From Albifimbria verrucaria (lineage: Eukaryota; Ascomycota; Sordariomycetes; Hypocreales; Stachybotryaceae), in the NCBI GenBank assembly GCA_020081605.1, contig JAHREC010000055.1:62001-126000 (forward strand): a stretch of 64,000 nucleotides of DNA, written 5' to 3'. The translations under genes and the position numbers were made by a program. This document shows positions 42,518-53,525 of the stretch, in pieces; position 1 is the stretch's first letter; each line of letters opens with the position of its first letter. Under the pieces are notes generated by a model. It ran no database searches. It was not told where the DNA came from and saw only the letters and a list, made by a program, of their open reading frames with translations.

Positions 42518-43369
42518 ATGGTCGATATTATGGATTTGGACCCAGACTATGAGTCTTATGATTATGGAGACGCAGGCCTTGATCCATCCAATAACTTGGA
42601 GATAGACCAAGCGCGAAGTGGAAGTTCGTCTGCATCTATTGCCTGAATATCTGCCCAACACTGAAATATCCCAGGTTTATCCACGGGTGAAGTTACTCCT
42701 CATGAATCCAACAAGTCTCATTTGTTTTCCAATGGCAGCAATGGGTAAGAGACACGAACCACCAGCGCTGCCTTTTCATTCTCAGGCATTGACATCCTCT
42801 AATGCAGCCGTCCGCTTACAACGCGATCACTGTATATTCGATGTCTTCCTGGCTATTTCGGTAAGGCTGATACGGAGGCTATTTTGAGAAAAGTTTTCAA
42901 AGGCAACGATATCCCTGTGGATGGATGCTGCATATATCGGTGCCAAGGCGGCTATTTCGGATTCATCAACATGGAGAATAAGGCCGTTGCTGCGACTGCT
43001 CTCAGCGAGCTGCAGGGCATATATATTGAGGCTCTTAAGTATAATCTAAAGCTTGAGCCAGCCAAGAAGACCCCAGATGGTGCAGTACAAAGCTACTCCG
43101 ACCTGCAAAGATATTCTCTAAGTCTTCTCACAGATCTTGCACCCCGAGGTAACCAGTCAAGACGGTGGGTATCTCAGACAAATCGAGGAGGCCGATCAGA
43201 GCCGAGAAAGCCATATATTAGATCGCATCATTACCATGGAAGGAGCGGATACAAAGGGGTATATTCAAGAATTCGCTTCGATCATCATACCCTCAGTCTA
43301 GAAACCCGTATTATAGACATCGTTCCACATACAGAGACAACCATACTCTGGAATTATTATACTAGTTAA
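42518..43369 (+). CDS. RRM-type RNA-binding protein
   Basis: ATG at 42518, acidic N-terminus (MVDIMDLDPDYESYDYG). Introns inferred at ~42621-42675 (GTTCGT...CCCAG) and ~42743-42784 (GTAAGA...CTCAG). One base near 42815 restores the RRM: RNP2-like LYIRCLPGYFGKADTEAILR and RNP1-like CQGGYFGFINMENKAVAATA, then LSELQGIYIEALKYNLKL. The C-terminal tail is rich in Arg, Ser, His and Gly (HHYHGRSGYKGVYSR). About 250 residues; one RRM. Likely nuclear or RNP-associated; specific role unknown. Confidence 0.65.
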
Positions 43370-43734
43370 GTTACCAGGTAATGGTATGGTATTTTAATGT
43401 AATTTGTCTTATATAATTTATCTTTAATGATTCTTTTCTTTTCTTTTCTTCACTTTCTTTTTTCCCCGCTACCTTATTCTTAATTGATTAAGGGAATAAT
43501 GAAGCCTGCGTCTTTATGTTGAGGTTGAAGAATCTTCAGACTAACCATAACTCTAGGGTACGTATAAAGCAAAAGTAAGGAGCTGAGGTATTTCATTCCT
43601 AACCTAGTTTTTATCTACACCTTTAAGACTAAAGATTATTAATTAAATGCATTTATTATACGGTATACGATAAGTAGGTTATAATGATATTTATTATATA
43701 GTAGCAAAACTTCCTAAAAATTCATTGAGATAAT
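43370..43734. other. Intergenic with pyrimidine tract
   Basis: T/C-rich run at about 43430-43465 downstream of the RRM gene; nothing else. Confidence 0.4.
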
Positions 43735-44245
43735 TCATGACACTTGAGTTTTGAGACAGCTCCTAATACTTCTATGGCTATAGTGCCTTGCACCTCTAAT
43801 GTCAGCAAAATCGACGGTCTTTTTACACAGGCCAACTGTGCGCCAAACTCTAGGCAGAAGTAAGATATAGTTCCCTTGTTGACAACATCCATATGTAAGT
43901 CTAATTGTCATCAAATACTCACGCACACTGTGTGAATACGTGGCTGGCCCGTGCGGAGCCGACTTCATTCAGCGACGTCGGCGACACAAAACGTGGGAGG
44001 CGCTGTATTTGAAGAAATGCTCTCCAGACACCCCTTCCCAGACGCCTCAGCTCCAAGAGCTTTGAGTTTGCTTGCATTTGCGGCGCCATGGTAAAGATTG
44101 ACATTAAGATGAGAATTACTTGTAAAATTGCCAGAACTTTGCGGAGGAAGAATTCGAGAAACCAGAGGGCCACAGCCAAACCAAGGAATTTACTGGCAGA
44201 CTTGAAGTTTTCCGACTGAACCATGTTCATCCTTGTGAGTGACAT
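43735..44245 (-). CDS. Small membrane-anchored hypothetical protein
   Basis: Two exons, 43923-44245 and 43735-43849, joined by intron 43850-43922 (GTGAGT...CCTAG), giving 145 residues. Exon 1: MSLTRMNMVQSENFKSASKF then a long hydrophobic stretch (LGLAVALWFLEFFLRKVLAI, LQVILILMSIFTMAPQ). Exon 2 is polar (VWRTVGLCKKTVDFADIRGA). One or two membrane helices with a basic soluble C-terminal half (RRLGRGVWRAFLQIQRLPRF). No family recognised. No frame break. Confidence 0.6.
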
Positions 44246-44997
44246 TTTTCATATGATCACGAATGATGTCGGCATGAAAGAGGTGGCAGACTGGGAACTT
44301 ATACAGAGGAAGCTAACCTTTTCCTGCATGTAAGATACGCTTACTTCAACAAACTTGTTTCTCTTTTTAGCGCATCTATATTTATAATGGAGTTACTCCT
44401 CCCCAAATGATGAAAGCTAGGTGAGTCTTAATCGCCATGAACAAAGCATATAGTAGCGGCCGAATTAATTGTCCAATGTTCGTGTATTGAATCTCATTGA
44501 GCACGGACCATAACCAGAACATACGCCTGTGGACAGTGCGAGGAGTCAGTCATTCCAAGTCTTTTACCATGCAACGCTAGCGATGTAAGCTACATCTTCA
44601 TCACAGTGTCACACAGTCCAACTTGCAGTGGACTCGGGCTGGTCTGTGCTCAAAGACTTTGACAATTGACGAAAGTTGGACATTCATTTCGGCTCTCACT
44701 GTACCACTCGCGTCATGGAAGACCAATTCTGCCTTTTTTTCCTACGGTGCGCCCATATCCGTAACATTAGCTTGTGCTTAGATGCAGAGTCCTACTCTGT
44801 CTGTATACAGTGCCATATTGGGTTAAAGTTGAATGATACAAAAATGTATATAGTACGGTACTATGTAAAATAAAGTTTATATTGTAAGCTGTCTGCTAAC
44901 TCATCTATGCCGTAAAATTAATTCTTAAAGAATTTTCCATATATATACAGCCATAAACCAAACTCCATTAAATATTTCCCTGCTGCAGTGTATCGCT
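44246..44997. other. Intergenic, no gene seen
   Basis: A short frame at 44676-44873 has no support. Confidence 0.4.
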
Positions 44998-45570
44998 CTA
45001 AGGCTTGATATACTTCAACGATGTAACGTTGGAGTAACGGGTTTCTGACTTGACATGTGACCAATCTACTACATATGCAGACCGAAACCGCTCCCATTCG
45101 GAAATTCCGCAGTTATCATAAGGTGGAGAGAATAGAGACTGGCAGATTGAGGAGTTCAATTTTTGTTGAACCTCTCCATCATGAGTAGGTTTCCAAAGCA
45201 GTGCATACTGATATAATTGCCCATACTTACCCTTGTAGCAGGGACTCACAACCGTCATGTTTCTTGTGAAATTGGTAGAGACGTACTCACTACAAAAGCC
45301 CGGCCAATGCTTTTTGTGAAAGGCTATAGAGAAATCTCGATAGTTTGGAGGTCCATTGCAACGAAACGGGTATACCCTGAGATCATTGGCTTTCAGAGGA
45401 CAAACTTGTGATGAAGGTTGAAACATTAACATCGGTTGAGGCGTAGAACAAGGCATAGGAGTCTTAGTGCTTGATACTGAAGCCGGCGGCAAGTTCGAAG
45501 ACGAGGTTGAAGTTGAGGAAGAATAACTCATCGCAACTAGAAGGCAAAGGATTATGCAGAATCGATACAT
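44998..45570 (-). CDS. Small secreted cysteine-containing protein (190 aa)
   Basis: The frame opens at 45624, but the ATG at 45570 gives a good signal peptide (MYRFCIILCLLVAMSYSSS). A Ser/Thr/Pro-rich segment follows, then a domain with seven cysteines (TPMPC, QVC, PFRCNGPP, GFC, SPC, SSIC, DNC) and several N-glycosylation sequons (NFT, NMT, NSS, NVT). Intact and intronless. Size, signal peptide and cysteines resemble effector-like secreted proteins, but no homologue is recognised. Expression and function unknown. Confidence 0.6.
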   Translation of the reverse strand: MYRFCIILCLLVAMSYSSSTSTSSSNLPPASVSSTKTPMPCSTPQPMLMFQPSSQVCPLKANDLRVYPFRCNGPPNYRDFSIAFHKKHWPGFCSEYVSTNFTRNMTVVSPCYKGKYGQLYQYALLWKPTHDGEVQQKLNSSICQSLFSPPYDNCGISEWERFRSAYVVDWSHVKSETRYSNVTSLKYIKP

Positions 45571-46088
45571 GATGTTGAGTCCCCTGAGGTGAGTAGTGTG
45601 GGAAGGCTGAATCATTTGCATCAAGTATGTGTCGACACTCCGATTAATATATTCTCATTTATTAAAATTTACCTGGCACTTATTCTATCTTCATTTCTCA
45701 TAGAACCAATGAACTGGGGATTATATATAGTATACCATCACTTATAGACCTGAAGTGCATGTCCTAAATCTCCAGACGAACGAACGGTGTTCTTCAACTG
45801 AATCTATTGCCAGTTGCGTCCGCCCGCTTATAAAACCATTCTCTATATTAATATTGCACTCGACTAAAGAAGAGAATAATTGGAAACATACGGTACCGTT
45901 TCTATTGTTTTTACCAATGACGGTATGTAGAGTTGTTGTTATGTATTGATTAGGTGCCATTGTCGATACTATCTTCTGGAAACAAACGCGTAGCTAAACT
46001 GATTCTATCACGTTAATGTATGGCTAGTCTTGACCCCTTAACAAAACTAAACGCCCAAGTGCATTGGATCTATATGGCTGAACTAATT
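45571..46088. other. Intergenic, no gene seen
   Basis: No supported ORF. Confidence 0.4.
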
Positions 46089-46460
46089 CTAGCTAGTTGT
46101 ACTGTGCAGTAACCTGATTTTTCCGCTCACGCTCTTGACTGTAGGCGTCGCGTTCCCGTTAACGACAAGGTTAATATCGCCGGAAACTGAGGAAACATGT
46201 GTTTGTGCTAATTGAGAAACAAGACAATCAATATCCCCAGATATCGAGTTGATGGAAATATCACTCAAGTAAGATCTGTCTCGGTGTATTCCTGCCTGGC
46301 TATCCGGGCAAAGCTTTGCGTCAATGTCGCCAGATACGTTTTTAATTGTGGCTTTGTAGGCACGACCCTCACCTAAAAAGTCCCTTTCAAATCGAAGAAA
46401 TAGAAAATGAAAGCCGGCTTCAGGTAGGTACCTAGCGCTGTAAGCAGAAGCTAAGCTTCA
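46089..46460 (-). pseudogene. Relic with SGDI repeats (DUF4097-like beta-helix)
   Basis: Reading the minus strand to the TAG at 46089-46091 gives a frame of over 110 codons with no ATG start: RYLPEAGFHFLFLRFERDF, then four imperfect repeats of about 20-35 residues, each with an SGDI/SGKI core (IKNVSGDIDAKL, INSISGDIDCLV, VSSVSGDINLVV, VKSVSGKIRLL). This repeat type is seen in putative adhesin/auto-beta-helix domains (DUF4097). The upstream part is absent or in unrecognised sequence, so I call it a fragment of a larger gene. Confidence 0.6.
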
Positions 46461-46797
46461 TGATCGCAGAGGGATCTCAATTTTCCGTCCTTATTCAAGG
46501 GGATTGTTGAGTTTTGGAACAAGTACCGCAGCAGCAGCCGCTGTCTCTAACTATAACTAGACTCCTACACAAAATAGTTAGAGCACATTTGAAGAACAGG
46601 GTGCCGATTCTGGATTTTCATGAATATAGTATTTAGAGGATATTCTACATTGAATGGGTACCAACTTTGATGGTACTTTCTGGATATAGACGCATAGCTA
46701 GACTGTTTCTTATCTTGGGAAATTAGAGGACAGTTTATCTTATTATTCTAGCCTCTGGCACTTCTCGGTGTCGTGGTACAGAAGAATTGTTTTTGTC

Positions 46798-47353
46798 ATG
46801 AGTTGCTTCAGACTACCCCATCAGGTTCCTGACGCAATCTCCGAAATCTTCCCACGAATCTCTTGTGAGACCTTGTATGACATTATTAAAGGGCGATATG
46901 AAGTTGCCATCGAACAAGTTTGTATAATAGACTGCCGCTTCTGTTACGAATTTGATGGTGGACATATAAAGGGTGCTCTTAATTACAATCTTTCGATAAG
47001 AGAAGCTCATTAAAAACAGTTTGCTCAGCAATTGGGCAAAGGAAAACACTGTCCTGATCTGCTATTGTGAAGAATCGAAATACCGCTCTCTCCTGATGGC
47101 GCAACACATTCGGGGAGTGGATCGCCGCAATAACATAGAGCAATACCCAAAGCTCGCATTTCCCGAGATATACATCCTTGACGGTGGTTACCGATCTTTC
47201 TTCGCTAAATTCTCCGAAGAATGCGTTCCTGCAGGCTACATCAAGATGCTAGACGCCAAATATACAACCACTTCCGAACACGAGATGCATCAACTAAAGC
47301 GTTGGGAAAAGACAGGTGGAAAGATAACAGAGGAACTACTGGATCAGCTATAG
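46798..47353 (+). CDS. Stand-alone Cdc25/rhodanese-like phosphatase domain
   Basis: ATG at 46798. Sequence follows the Cdc25 catalytic domain: FPRISCETLYDIIKGRYE, IIDCRFCYEFDGGHIKGALN, VLICYCEESKYRSLLMAQHI and FPEIYILDGGYRSFFAKF, ending PAGYIKMLDAKYTT. The active-site loop C-x5-R (CEESKYR) is intact, while the residue before Cys is Tyr rather than the usual His. About 185 residues with no long regulatory N-terminus, so it resembles small stand-alone Cdc25-like/arsenate reductase-like proteins. The frame changes at ~46998 near a GAAG; here one base removed or two added joins the halves. Could dephosphorylate CDKs or act on arsenate; a decayed paralogue of the cell-cycle gene is also possible. 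Confidence 0.75.
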
Positions 47354-47630
47354 GCGTTGGTTTAGAAGAGTGACTAGTCCGAGCGGAAACATTTCAATGT
47401 ATGAAGCTTCTATATTCGGCCTTGCTCATGGTATGCCTAACCCATGTTTCACTTCTCCCCGGGGATACTCAAGCTTTTGACGAAAGGTGCACGAGTGATG
47501 GCATCTTATGACCCATTGGTCTATCCGATTTGAGTATAAAGAGAATAACTGTCTTAATGTGGACCACCATCTCTCTCAACCTCCTTGGTGCCGAGTGATT
47601 GATTTTTTAAATGCCATAGTGGCTGTGGTT

Positions 47631-48367
47631 TTATATTTGAGCATATACATGGCCTTTTAGTCCTTTGTTGCTCGGATTGAACCTGTTGTTTTCGTCTAAG
47701 CTTCGTTGGCTTTCAAGAGGACACCTTGCTTCCAAATAGTCAATGAACAAACTAGGTGGACTTACGGAGACTTTGTCATTCTCAGTATCGTAAAATCTTT
47801 CTGTATAGTAAAGATGGGAGCTGTTGCCCACTGGTGCCAGCCCTCGAATGGAATTGATGTTGATAACTTGGCCTGGGGATGCTGTGAGAGACAAGTTTGA
47901 GAATCTGTTGTGTGATACTTACGATGGTTTGATTCTAATAGTTCATGGCAGCCGTCATCCTCGCATCGACCTCTTGGTAAATCCTCAGGTCGATACAGCC
48001 AAGATACTAAGATCCGGATCTTGTTCTGCGCTGTTTGTCTGATTTCCAAGACCTGAGCAACTCCGACAGTAGGGTTCGACTCATGGGCAAATTTCATCTT
48101 GTGCAAGTACCGCACAAACACGTAAGTTTTGTGTTTGCATTCATACTTATCCTCTCCATTTCTAACTGTATACTTTTAGATCTTCTTCTGCCCTGGGAAT
48201 TCCATGGGTGCATGCTTACAGAGTATACGGCTCGCGCACTTCAGACCGGTCCACGACTTTGGGCAGACCTTGTACTTCTCTTGTGTTGGATCGAATACGG
48301 TGACTTTATTTTTAATAATCCTCGAGGATCGTTTGGGCTTAATTTTTCTTTTTAGTGAGCAAGCCAT
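47631..48367 (-). CDS. BAH-domain protein
   Basis: ATG at 48367 (MACSLKRKIKPKRSSRIIKN). Introns 48166-48219 (GTAAGC...ACAG; this removes an in-frame TAA) and 47882-47922 (GTAAGT...ACAG). The joined protein has the bromo-adjacent homology core: VFVRYLHKMKF, VGVAQVLEIRQTAQNKIRIL, VSWLYRPEDLPRG, CHELLESNH, then INSIRGLAPVGN and YYTERFYDTENDKVS. About 215 residues. BAH domains bind nucleosomes or other chromatin proteins; no second domain (PHD, bromo) is visible, so it is a short member of the family. Basic N-terminus suits nuclear location. Confidence 0.75.
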
Positions 48368-48747
48368 CGATCGGATCTTGTTGGATGTGGAGTGGGGTGA
48401 AGAACAAATTGTGACATGGGCAGGTAATGCCGTGAGGAATAAGTTACAGAGGAAAAAAAGGTTGACAATGCTCGAGCGCGTACTGCTGCCCATATTTTTA
48501 TGAAAACGCATTTAATTGCACCTGCAGGGTTGGCGCTAGCGTCAAAATGAGCCCCAATAACCCATTTCCAATTTCCACTACTCTGTACTAGCGGCGGGGT
48601 TGCCTGATCCTGGTGCTAGAGGTCCCATCTCCCCGTCCCTTACTTGCGAAGATCAACGACGCTTCTTAATGTCCACGATTCATCGATCAATCAACCTGAG
48701 AGCCACCAATCGAGCAATGCACTGATCGAGAGATGCACCGGGAAGTC

Positions 48748-50079
48748 TCATGAACTCTCAGGCACCACCCAGAATGTGATAGCGATGATGAAATAAAGAC
48801 CAAGCAGCAGAGCGCCCTCCAGATAGTTGGACTTGCCATCCTGCATTGCGTAGTTGGCCACCAAAACAGACATGCACAATACGATAATTTGCACTTGGTA
48901 TGGTTAGCAGCCACGCCGATTCCTAAAGAGCTGATGTTTCACTCACGAAAGTTAAAATGTAACGTCAAATCCCGACCCATGATCCAACCGACCATGACCA
49001 GCAAAGGGATCACGAACGAGGAAATTTGAATGCTTGATCCCATCGCTATCTTCATCGCAAGGTCCATTTTGTTTTTAATGCTCACGGCGACAGCACTAAC
49101 ATGTTCGGCGGCGTTTGCCACAATGGGGATCAGAATCAAAGCAACAAAAGTCTTACTGATCCGCGCTGTGATGGCAAAGTCGTCAATAACTTCAATGAGA
49201 GAATTGGCGCAAACAAATACAAGGACGGTGGTGATCATGAGTATAGATGCCGCGGCAAAACAATCAAGTCTCTGGTCGTTATCTTCGTCAGCTTCGTCAG
49301 CGTCGTCAGCTTCGCAAGCCGCATTGACTTCGACGACTCCATTGGCCTCGAGATCGCCGCTCATCCTCTCTTGCTCAAACAAGTTGCTGTGCGTGCAAAG
49401 CTGGAATGTAAGGTAGAGGATGTAGACGAGCAGTAAAACGAAAGCAGTTCCACGCGAGAGTACTAGAATGCTATCCTCTCTTCCTACCGTTGGCGACTTG
49501 TCCAAAATGAAGTAGAGCTAGGCATGGGAGTCAGCTGTACGAATCGAAACATATTTGTTAATTATCAGCGTCCCACTCACAACCGATGGCAGGATGAATG
49601 ATACTGTGGCAAGCGTCATTAGGCAGCAGGTAGTCTGAGCAATGGCAGGAGAGAAGGTTTGCTCTATCCCATTGCCGTTACTGCCACGATGGCTCAAGCC
49701 GCCAGAAATAAAGCACAGGCCCGTCACAAAGAGCAGGTTGGACAGTACTGAACCTAGCATGGACGATTGAACAACTTCTAACTGATTCTTTTCAAGGGCT
49801 ACAATGCTGACCTGTTGTTCATTAGTGGTGAGGCCACCGTGGGAGAGGAGAGAGATGAACGGCGCACGATCAATTCAACTGCATTGCCAAAAGTTGCATT
49901 CAGCAAACCACCCAGTGTTTCCCCAACCATGGAAGAAAGTTCTTCGGTCGCAAAGGACAAGATAGCAGCTAATGGGATGATGGCTAGAAAGTTGATGATG
50001 AAGATCACCCAGGGACCCCAACGGAACAAGTCGGCTATGATGCCGAGAGGCACCATCACTAGTAAATAATTCGCATAAC
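48748..50079 (-). CDS. Calcium/proton exchanger of the CAX (Vcx1) family
   Basis: Exons separated by introns with GTGCGC...CAACAG (~49813-49859), GTGAGT...CCTAG (~49520-49583) and GTGAGT...CCAAG (~48900-48945), each restoring family text. First repeat: [20 protein letters not shown] and [14 protein letters not shown]; then [16 protein letters not shown]. An acidic loop ([13 protein letters not shown]) precedes the second repeat: [20 protein letters not shown] and [20 protein letters not shown]. Ends [20 protein letters not shown] and VVPESS. It would load Ca2+ (or Mn2+) into the vacuole in exchange for protons. A first exon upstream of the acceptor at 50080 is expected; the frame at 50272-50454 is a weak candidate. 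Confidence 0.85.
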
Positions 50080-51374
50080 CTAGAATGGGTGATAAAGAAT
50101 GGTTAGGTCACTGGCTACCTTGACGTAAACTGGGGGTCTTAGATATGCATACTGCTTTGGAACGTTACTTTGATTACATGTAATACAGAGATCACCATGC
50201 CTTCACATCTCTGCCTCACACTTGGGCTGAGTAAAATTTGCGTGCTCGTATTTGACATCAACGGCATACGCTCATGCTGCTCGCCATAGATTGCCATTCT
50301 CATTTCTAAAGGCCGAAAGGCTCTTGGACCTGCCGTAATGGTGTCGGTTTAGGTTAGGCTCAAATGTGTGCGTCTTGATGGGTAAAGCCGGATGTTGGAG
50401 GATGGAACCCTCGAAAAGTAAAACGTTAAGAAGATGAGAGAACTGCTCACTCAAAAGAGCAACAAAGAGCGAATTGGCAACGTCTAAATATCATAGTAGA
50501 GCAAGTCTTTGTTGTAGTCCCTACCAAAGAAGCTAACTATCTTCTCCTACCCTGGTTGGAAGACGCAATGCGCCTGGGGCTGTGATACCAGGGATGCACA
50601 TGGCTGAGTCGAGTGTAGTGTTCATCTCAATATTCCGGCCAGAGCCTTTCACGCGATGGCGGATTCGTGAAGCTTGTTGATGTCTGCTCTACTCCGATTA
50701 GTACTACAGTATATTCTGTCCCTGTATTCTCCTAGGTATCCTGAGGCGCGTGTTGCAAACACAAGACGGGTAGAGTGTGCTTAGGTGATGAGTGACAGAG
50801 CGGGTTGCCTTGGAAGCCGTGCGTTAACCAACCCTATCTGTTTCCACAGCATGTAGAGATCCTTGCCAAAGACTCCACAAAGTATGCCTTGGTCACCTAG
50901 GCTAATAGAGGTCGGGCGAATTCCAGCGTGGCTTTGTCTGATCAGAGTGGACTTGACCGGCCATGTAACCATATCGGGGACATTTACGAGCGTAACACAG
51001 CCGCATACCGTACTCGACAAAGGTCTTACCTCCACGCCACTGTCGAGACCGCATTGAGAATCCTATGGACACATACAACATTCTCGAAGCCTTGTGCTCA
51101 AGAATTGAGCGGGCTTCTAATTTAGAGGTGAACAGTGTGAGAACCCCTCTAGGCCAACGAGCGGTTATCTATCCCGTGACACCACGATGATATCGCCCCT
51201 GGTTTCTAATTTTATTCCGACCCAGGCACTTCACCGCAGAAAGCCCAACGCATTGTCGTATATTCATGCTTACTCGGCCATTTCACCCAAACAAGGAGCA
51301 TAACCCATGACCTTATAAACAACCGTCCATCCCCAATCGCTCTTCACCACGGATTATTAAATAGGGATATATAA
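50080..51374. other. Intergenic, may hold the first exon of the CAX gene
   Basis: The first coding exon of the exchanger should lie here; I cannot fix it. Overlapping opposite-strand frames at 50781-51125 have no features. Confidence 0.4.
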
Positions 51375-51638
51375 ATGGGTAACAGTCAGAGTATTCTGGT
51401 GTGGTGTTCAAGCCCAGAAGATCTGGATTTGTTTCGATTGGAATTAGAACATTTCTTGATCGATTCCAAGTACAGAGTCGCCGAGGCATCCAGTAACTAC
51501 ATCAGGCTAGATTTTATCGCCCATGAGGAGGATTCCGTGGGCCTCGAGCGTTTTCGTTTGGTGGAGTTCCTTGTCAAGGAACATGGCTTTCAGTCACAAG
51601 ATTCCATCACGGTACCATTCCCACGGTTTGCGCGCTGA
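51375..51638 (+). CDS. Small hypothetical protein (87 aa)
   Basis: ATG at 51375 (MGNSQSILVWCSSPEDLDLF). Compact alternating alpha/beta pattern (ELEHFLIDSKYRVAEASSN, YIRLDFIAHEEDSVGLERF). The N-terminal MGNSQS could be myristoylated. Intact; a small acidic gene of similar size (53095-53525) is nearby but not homologous by eye. Confidence 0.45.
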   Translation: MGNSQSILVWCSSPEDLDLFRLELEHFLIDSKYRVAEASSNYIRLDFIAHEEDSVGLERFRLVEFLVKEHGFQSQDSITVPFPRFAR

Positions 51639-51680
51639 TCATACCAATGGTCACCCTCATTATACTAGCACGGTTTTACA

Positions 51681-51866
51681 TTATATTTCCTCCTCTTTTC
51701 TTATGAATAAATCATGTGCGTAGCTCATGACAAGGCCCCAAACGAACTCCTGAAAGTGAGGAACGTCATGTGTAAGATAAAATTTGTTTGCCACAAGCTT
51801 TTCAAAATCGAACATTGCTTCTGACACATCCGGTCCGTCCAGTTCCTTTAGGTCGTCGAGACTCAT
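51681..51866 (-). CDS. Small hypothetical protein (61 aa), weak
   Basis: ATG at 51866 (MSLDDLKELDGPDVSEAMFD); acidic, helical, ends FIRKEEEI. Coding-like composition but no other support; could be the 3' exon of a longer gene. Confidence 0.25.
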   Translation of the reverse strand: MSLDDLKELDGPDVSEAMFDFEKLVANKFYLTHDVPHFQEFVWGLVMSYAHDLFIRKEEEI

Positions 51867-53094
51867 TTTCAAATCCTGGCCTATCAGACCAGCACTCGCG
51901 GATATATAAGATGAAGCTATTATTTAGCCCTACTAAAAGTCTGTTAGATGCGCTATAATGGTATGCTGCAACCAGGAAAACTACTTCACCGGCTTTCTGA
52001 GACAAAGCTCTTGATCTTATTTGTCGGTGGGATAAAAAAATGTTTGGACAACAATGCCTAGAATGACAGAATTCAGAACGTTGTTTCCTGATTCTTGCCG
52101 CTAGAAATGAGACGCCCATAGATATATCTTAGTAGATCTATGTGGGTTCCGTTACTATCAAGCCCTTGTTGGTATGTATTGTTACATGTCGGGCTAAGCC
52201 TGGGTCTCCCAAGAGTCGTATCGATCTCACCATCTTTGCCTTTCATGGTCGTGGGGCAAGGTGGGACTGTATGATTCCCCATGTTGCTCCTCCATTCCTA
52301 AGTGCGTTCGCTACGAGTGTTTAATGCTTTGAAGCGTGACATCTGGGTCGAACCCGGCCCCGGCCTTCCACTAAATTGTTGTCTAAACAATACAGCACGG
52401 TGGGGCTCATATTCAATTATCCGAACCTACGTGTTTGAACATGGCTGCTATTTCTTTCCTGGCCCGACCCCTTGCTAGCCAGAGGCCCACCCTAGGTGGC
52501 GTGCAGTTTAGTGCACCTGGACGTTTGTGAAATGGCCTGTGGATAGTTGTTTTTCCTAGCTGCAACAGGGAGAGGGGCTGTCGTGTAGATGACTTTGGAA
52601 AGAATGAGGGATTTCAAACCACGACTTGTAATTGTCTAAATTATTCGCCTGTTCTTGCTTGTCATTTTTGGCTCAAGATGCGAGCCTGGACGAAATTATA
52701 GAGGACTTCAATTTGTCTATGACATCAGGTTGGAGTGTGGTGAGAGCTGGGATTGTAATCACGATCTTGTGTAGTTTCACATACCCTACAGGAGCCGCAG
52801 TCAATTCAATATTTGATGCAAGGAAATCATCTTATTTCAGCTTCGTACTGTGATATTAGACATACTGTATCTATTAGCCATCTCTATTCATTTATGTGTA
52901 CACATTCTGCCTTTCATGACTGCAAGAAGAGCTTCTCCTGCCACTCATCATCCTCAATAGCATACACTACGGCAGGGTTGCTCTCCTAGCTCAGAACATC
53001 AGTTTAGCGTTCGGCAGAGAAGACAAAGAATCGAACCTCGGATGCAGGAAATTCCGGCGTGGGACAGGTGTAGGATTCAACTAACGTGTCGCTA
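51867..53094. other. Intergenic, no convincing gene
   Basis: A 73-codon frame at 52632-52853 has a hydrophobic segment but no other support. Confidence 0.4.
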
Positions 53095-53525
53095 TCAGAC
53101 CCGCATCGTTGATCCCCCAGCGTCTAAGTCAATGCTATAAACTGATGAAGGATAAGATTCAACTTGAGTTTCGTTGTCCTCGTCCATGATTTCGACAGGT
53201 AATTCGTAGTCATCGACGGGGTAGGTTAACTAGGAGTGGTCAGATTCCAGTCCACAGATTGAAATTAAAGTCTCATGAGACTTACTTTGGGAACTCCATC
53301 TTCATCTTCCGATGGCTGTTTGTCTAGGACAAACTGAACAAACTCTGTCTGCAGTGCTAACCCAAGACACGGCCAAGTTTGGTCAAATAGAGATTTAAGC
53401 TGCTCAAGCTTCTGTATTTCATCTAACTTGACTATAAAGCAATCAGTGTTATATTCTGAAATATGAGGACGGGAGCATGGTTTTTCACTGGAAACAGCAT
53501 CCATATCTTGAACCTGGTCGAACAT
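53095..53525 (-). CDS. Small acidic hypothetical protein (124 aa)
   Basis: Exon 1 53286-53525 (MFDQVQDMDAVSSEKPCSRP) and exon 2 53095-53229 joined by intron 53230-53285 (GTAAGT...CCTAG, 56 nt). The joined frame continues LTYPVDDYELPVEIMDEDNE to a TGA at 53095-53097. Strongly acidic, helical middle (VKLDEIQKLEQLKSLFDQ). The open frame extends upstream of the ATG to ~53565, so the start may be further 5'. No family recognised. Confidence 0.55.

Noticed and set aside
53020..53110. A tRNA-like T-arm on the minus strand (stem of five pairs around TTCGATT)
   Set aside because: The acceptor stem cannot be paired with the sequence at the right distance and no good anticodon arm is formed; the stretch is mostly the 3' flank of the small gene ending at 53095.
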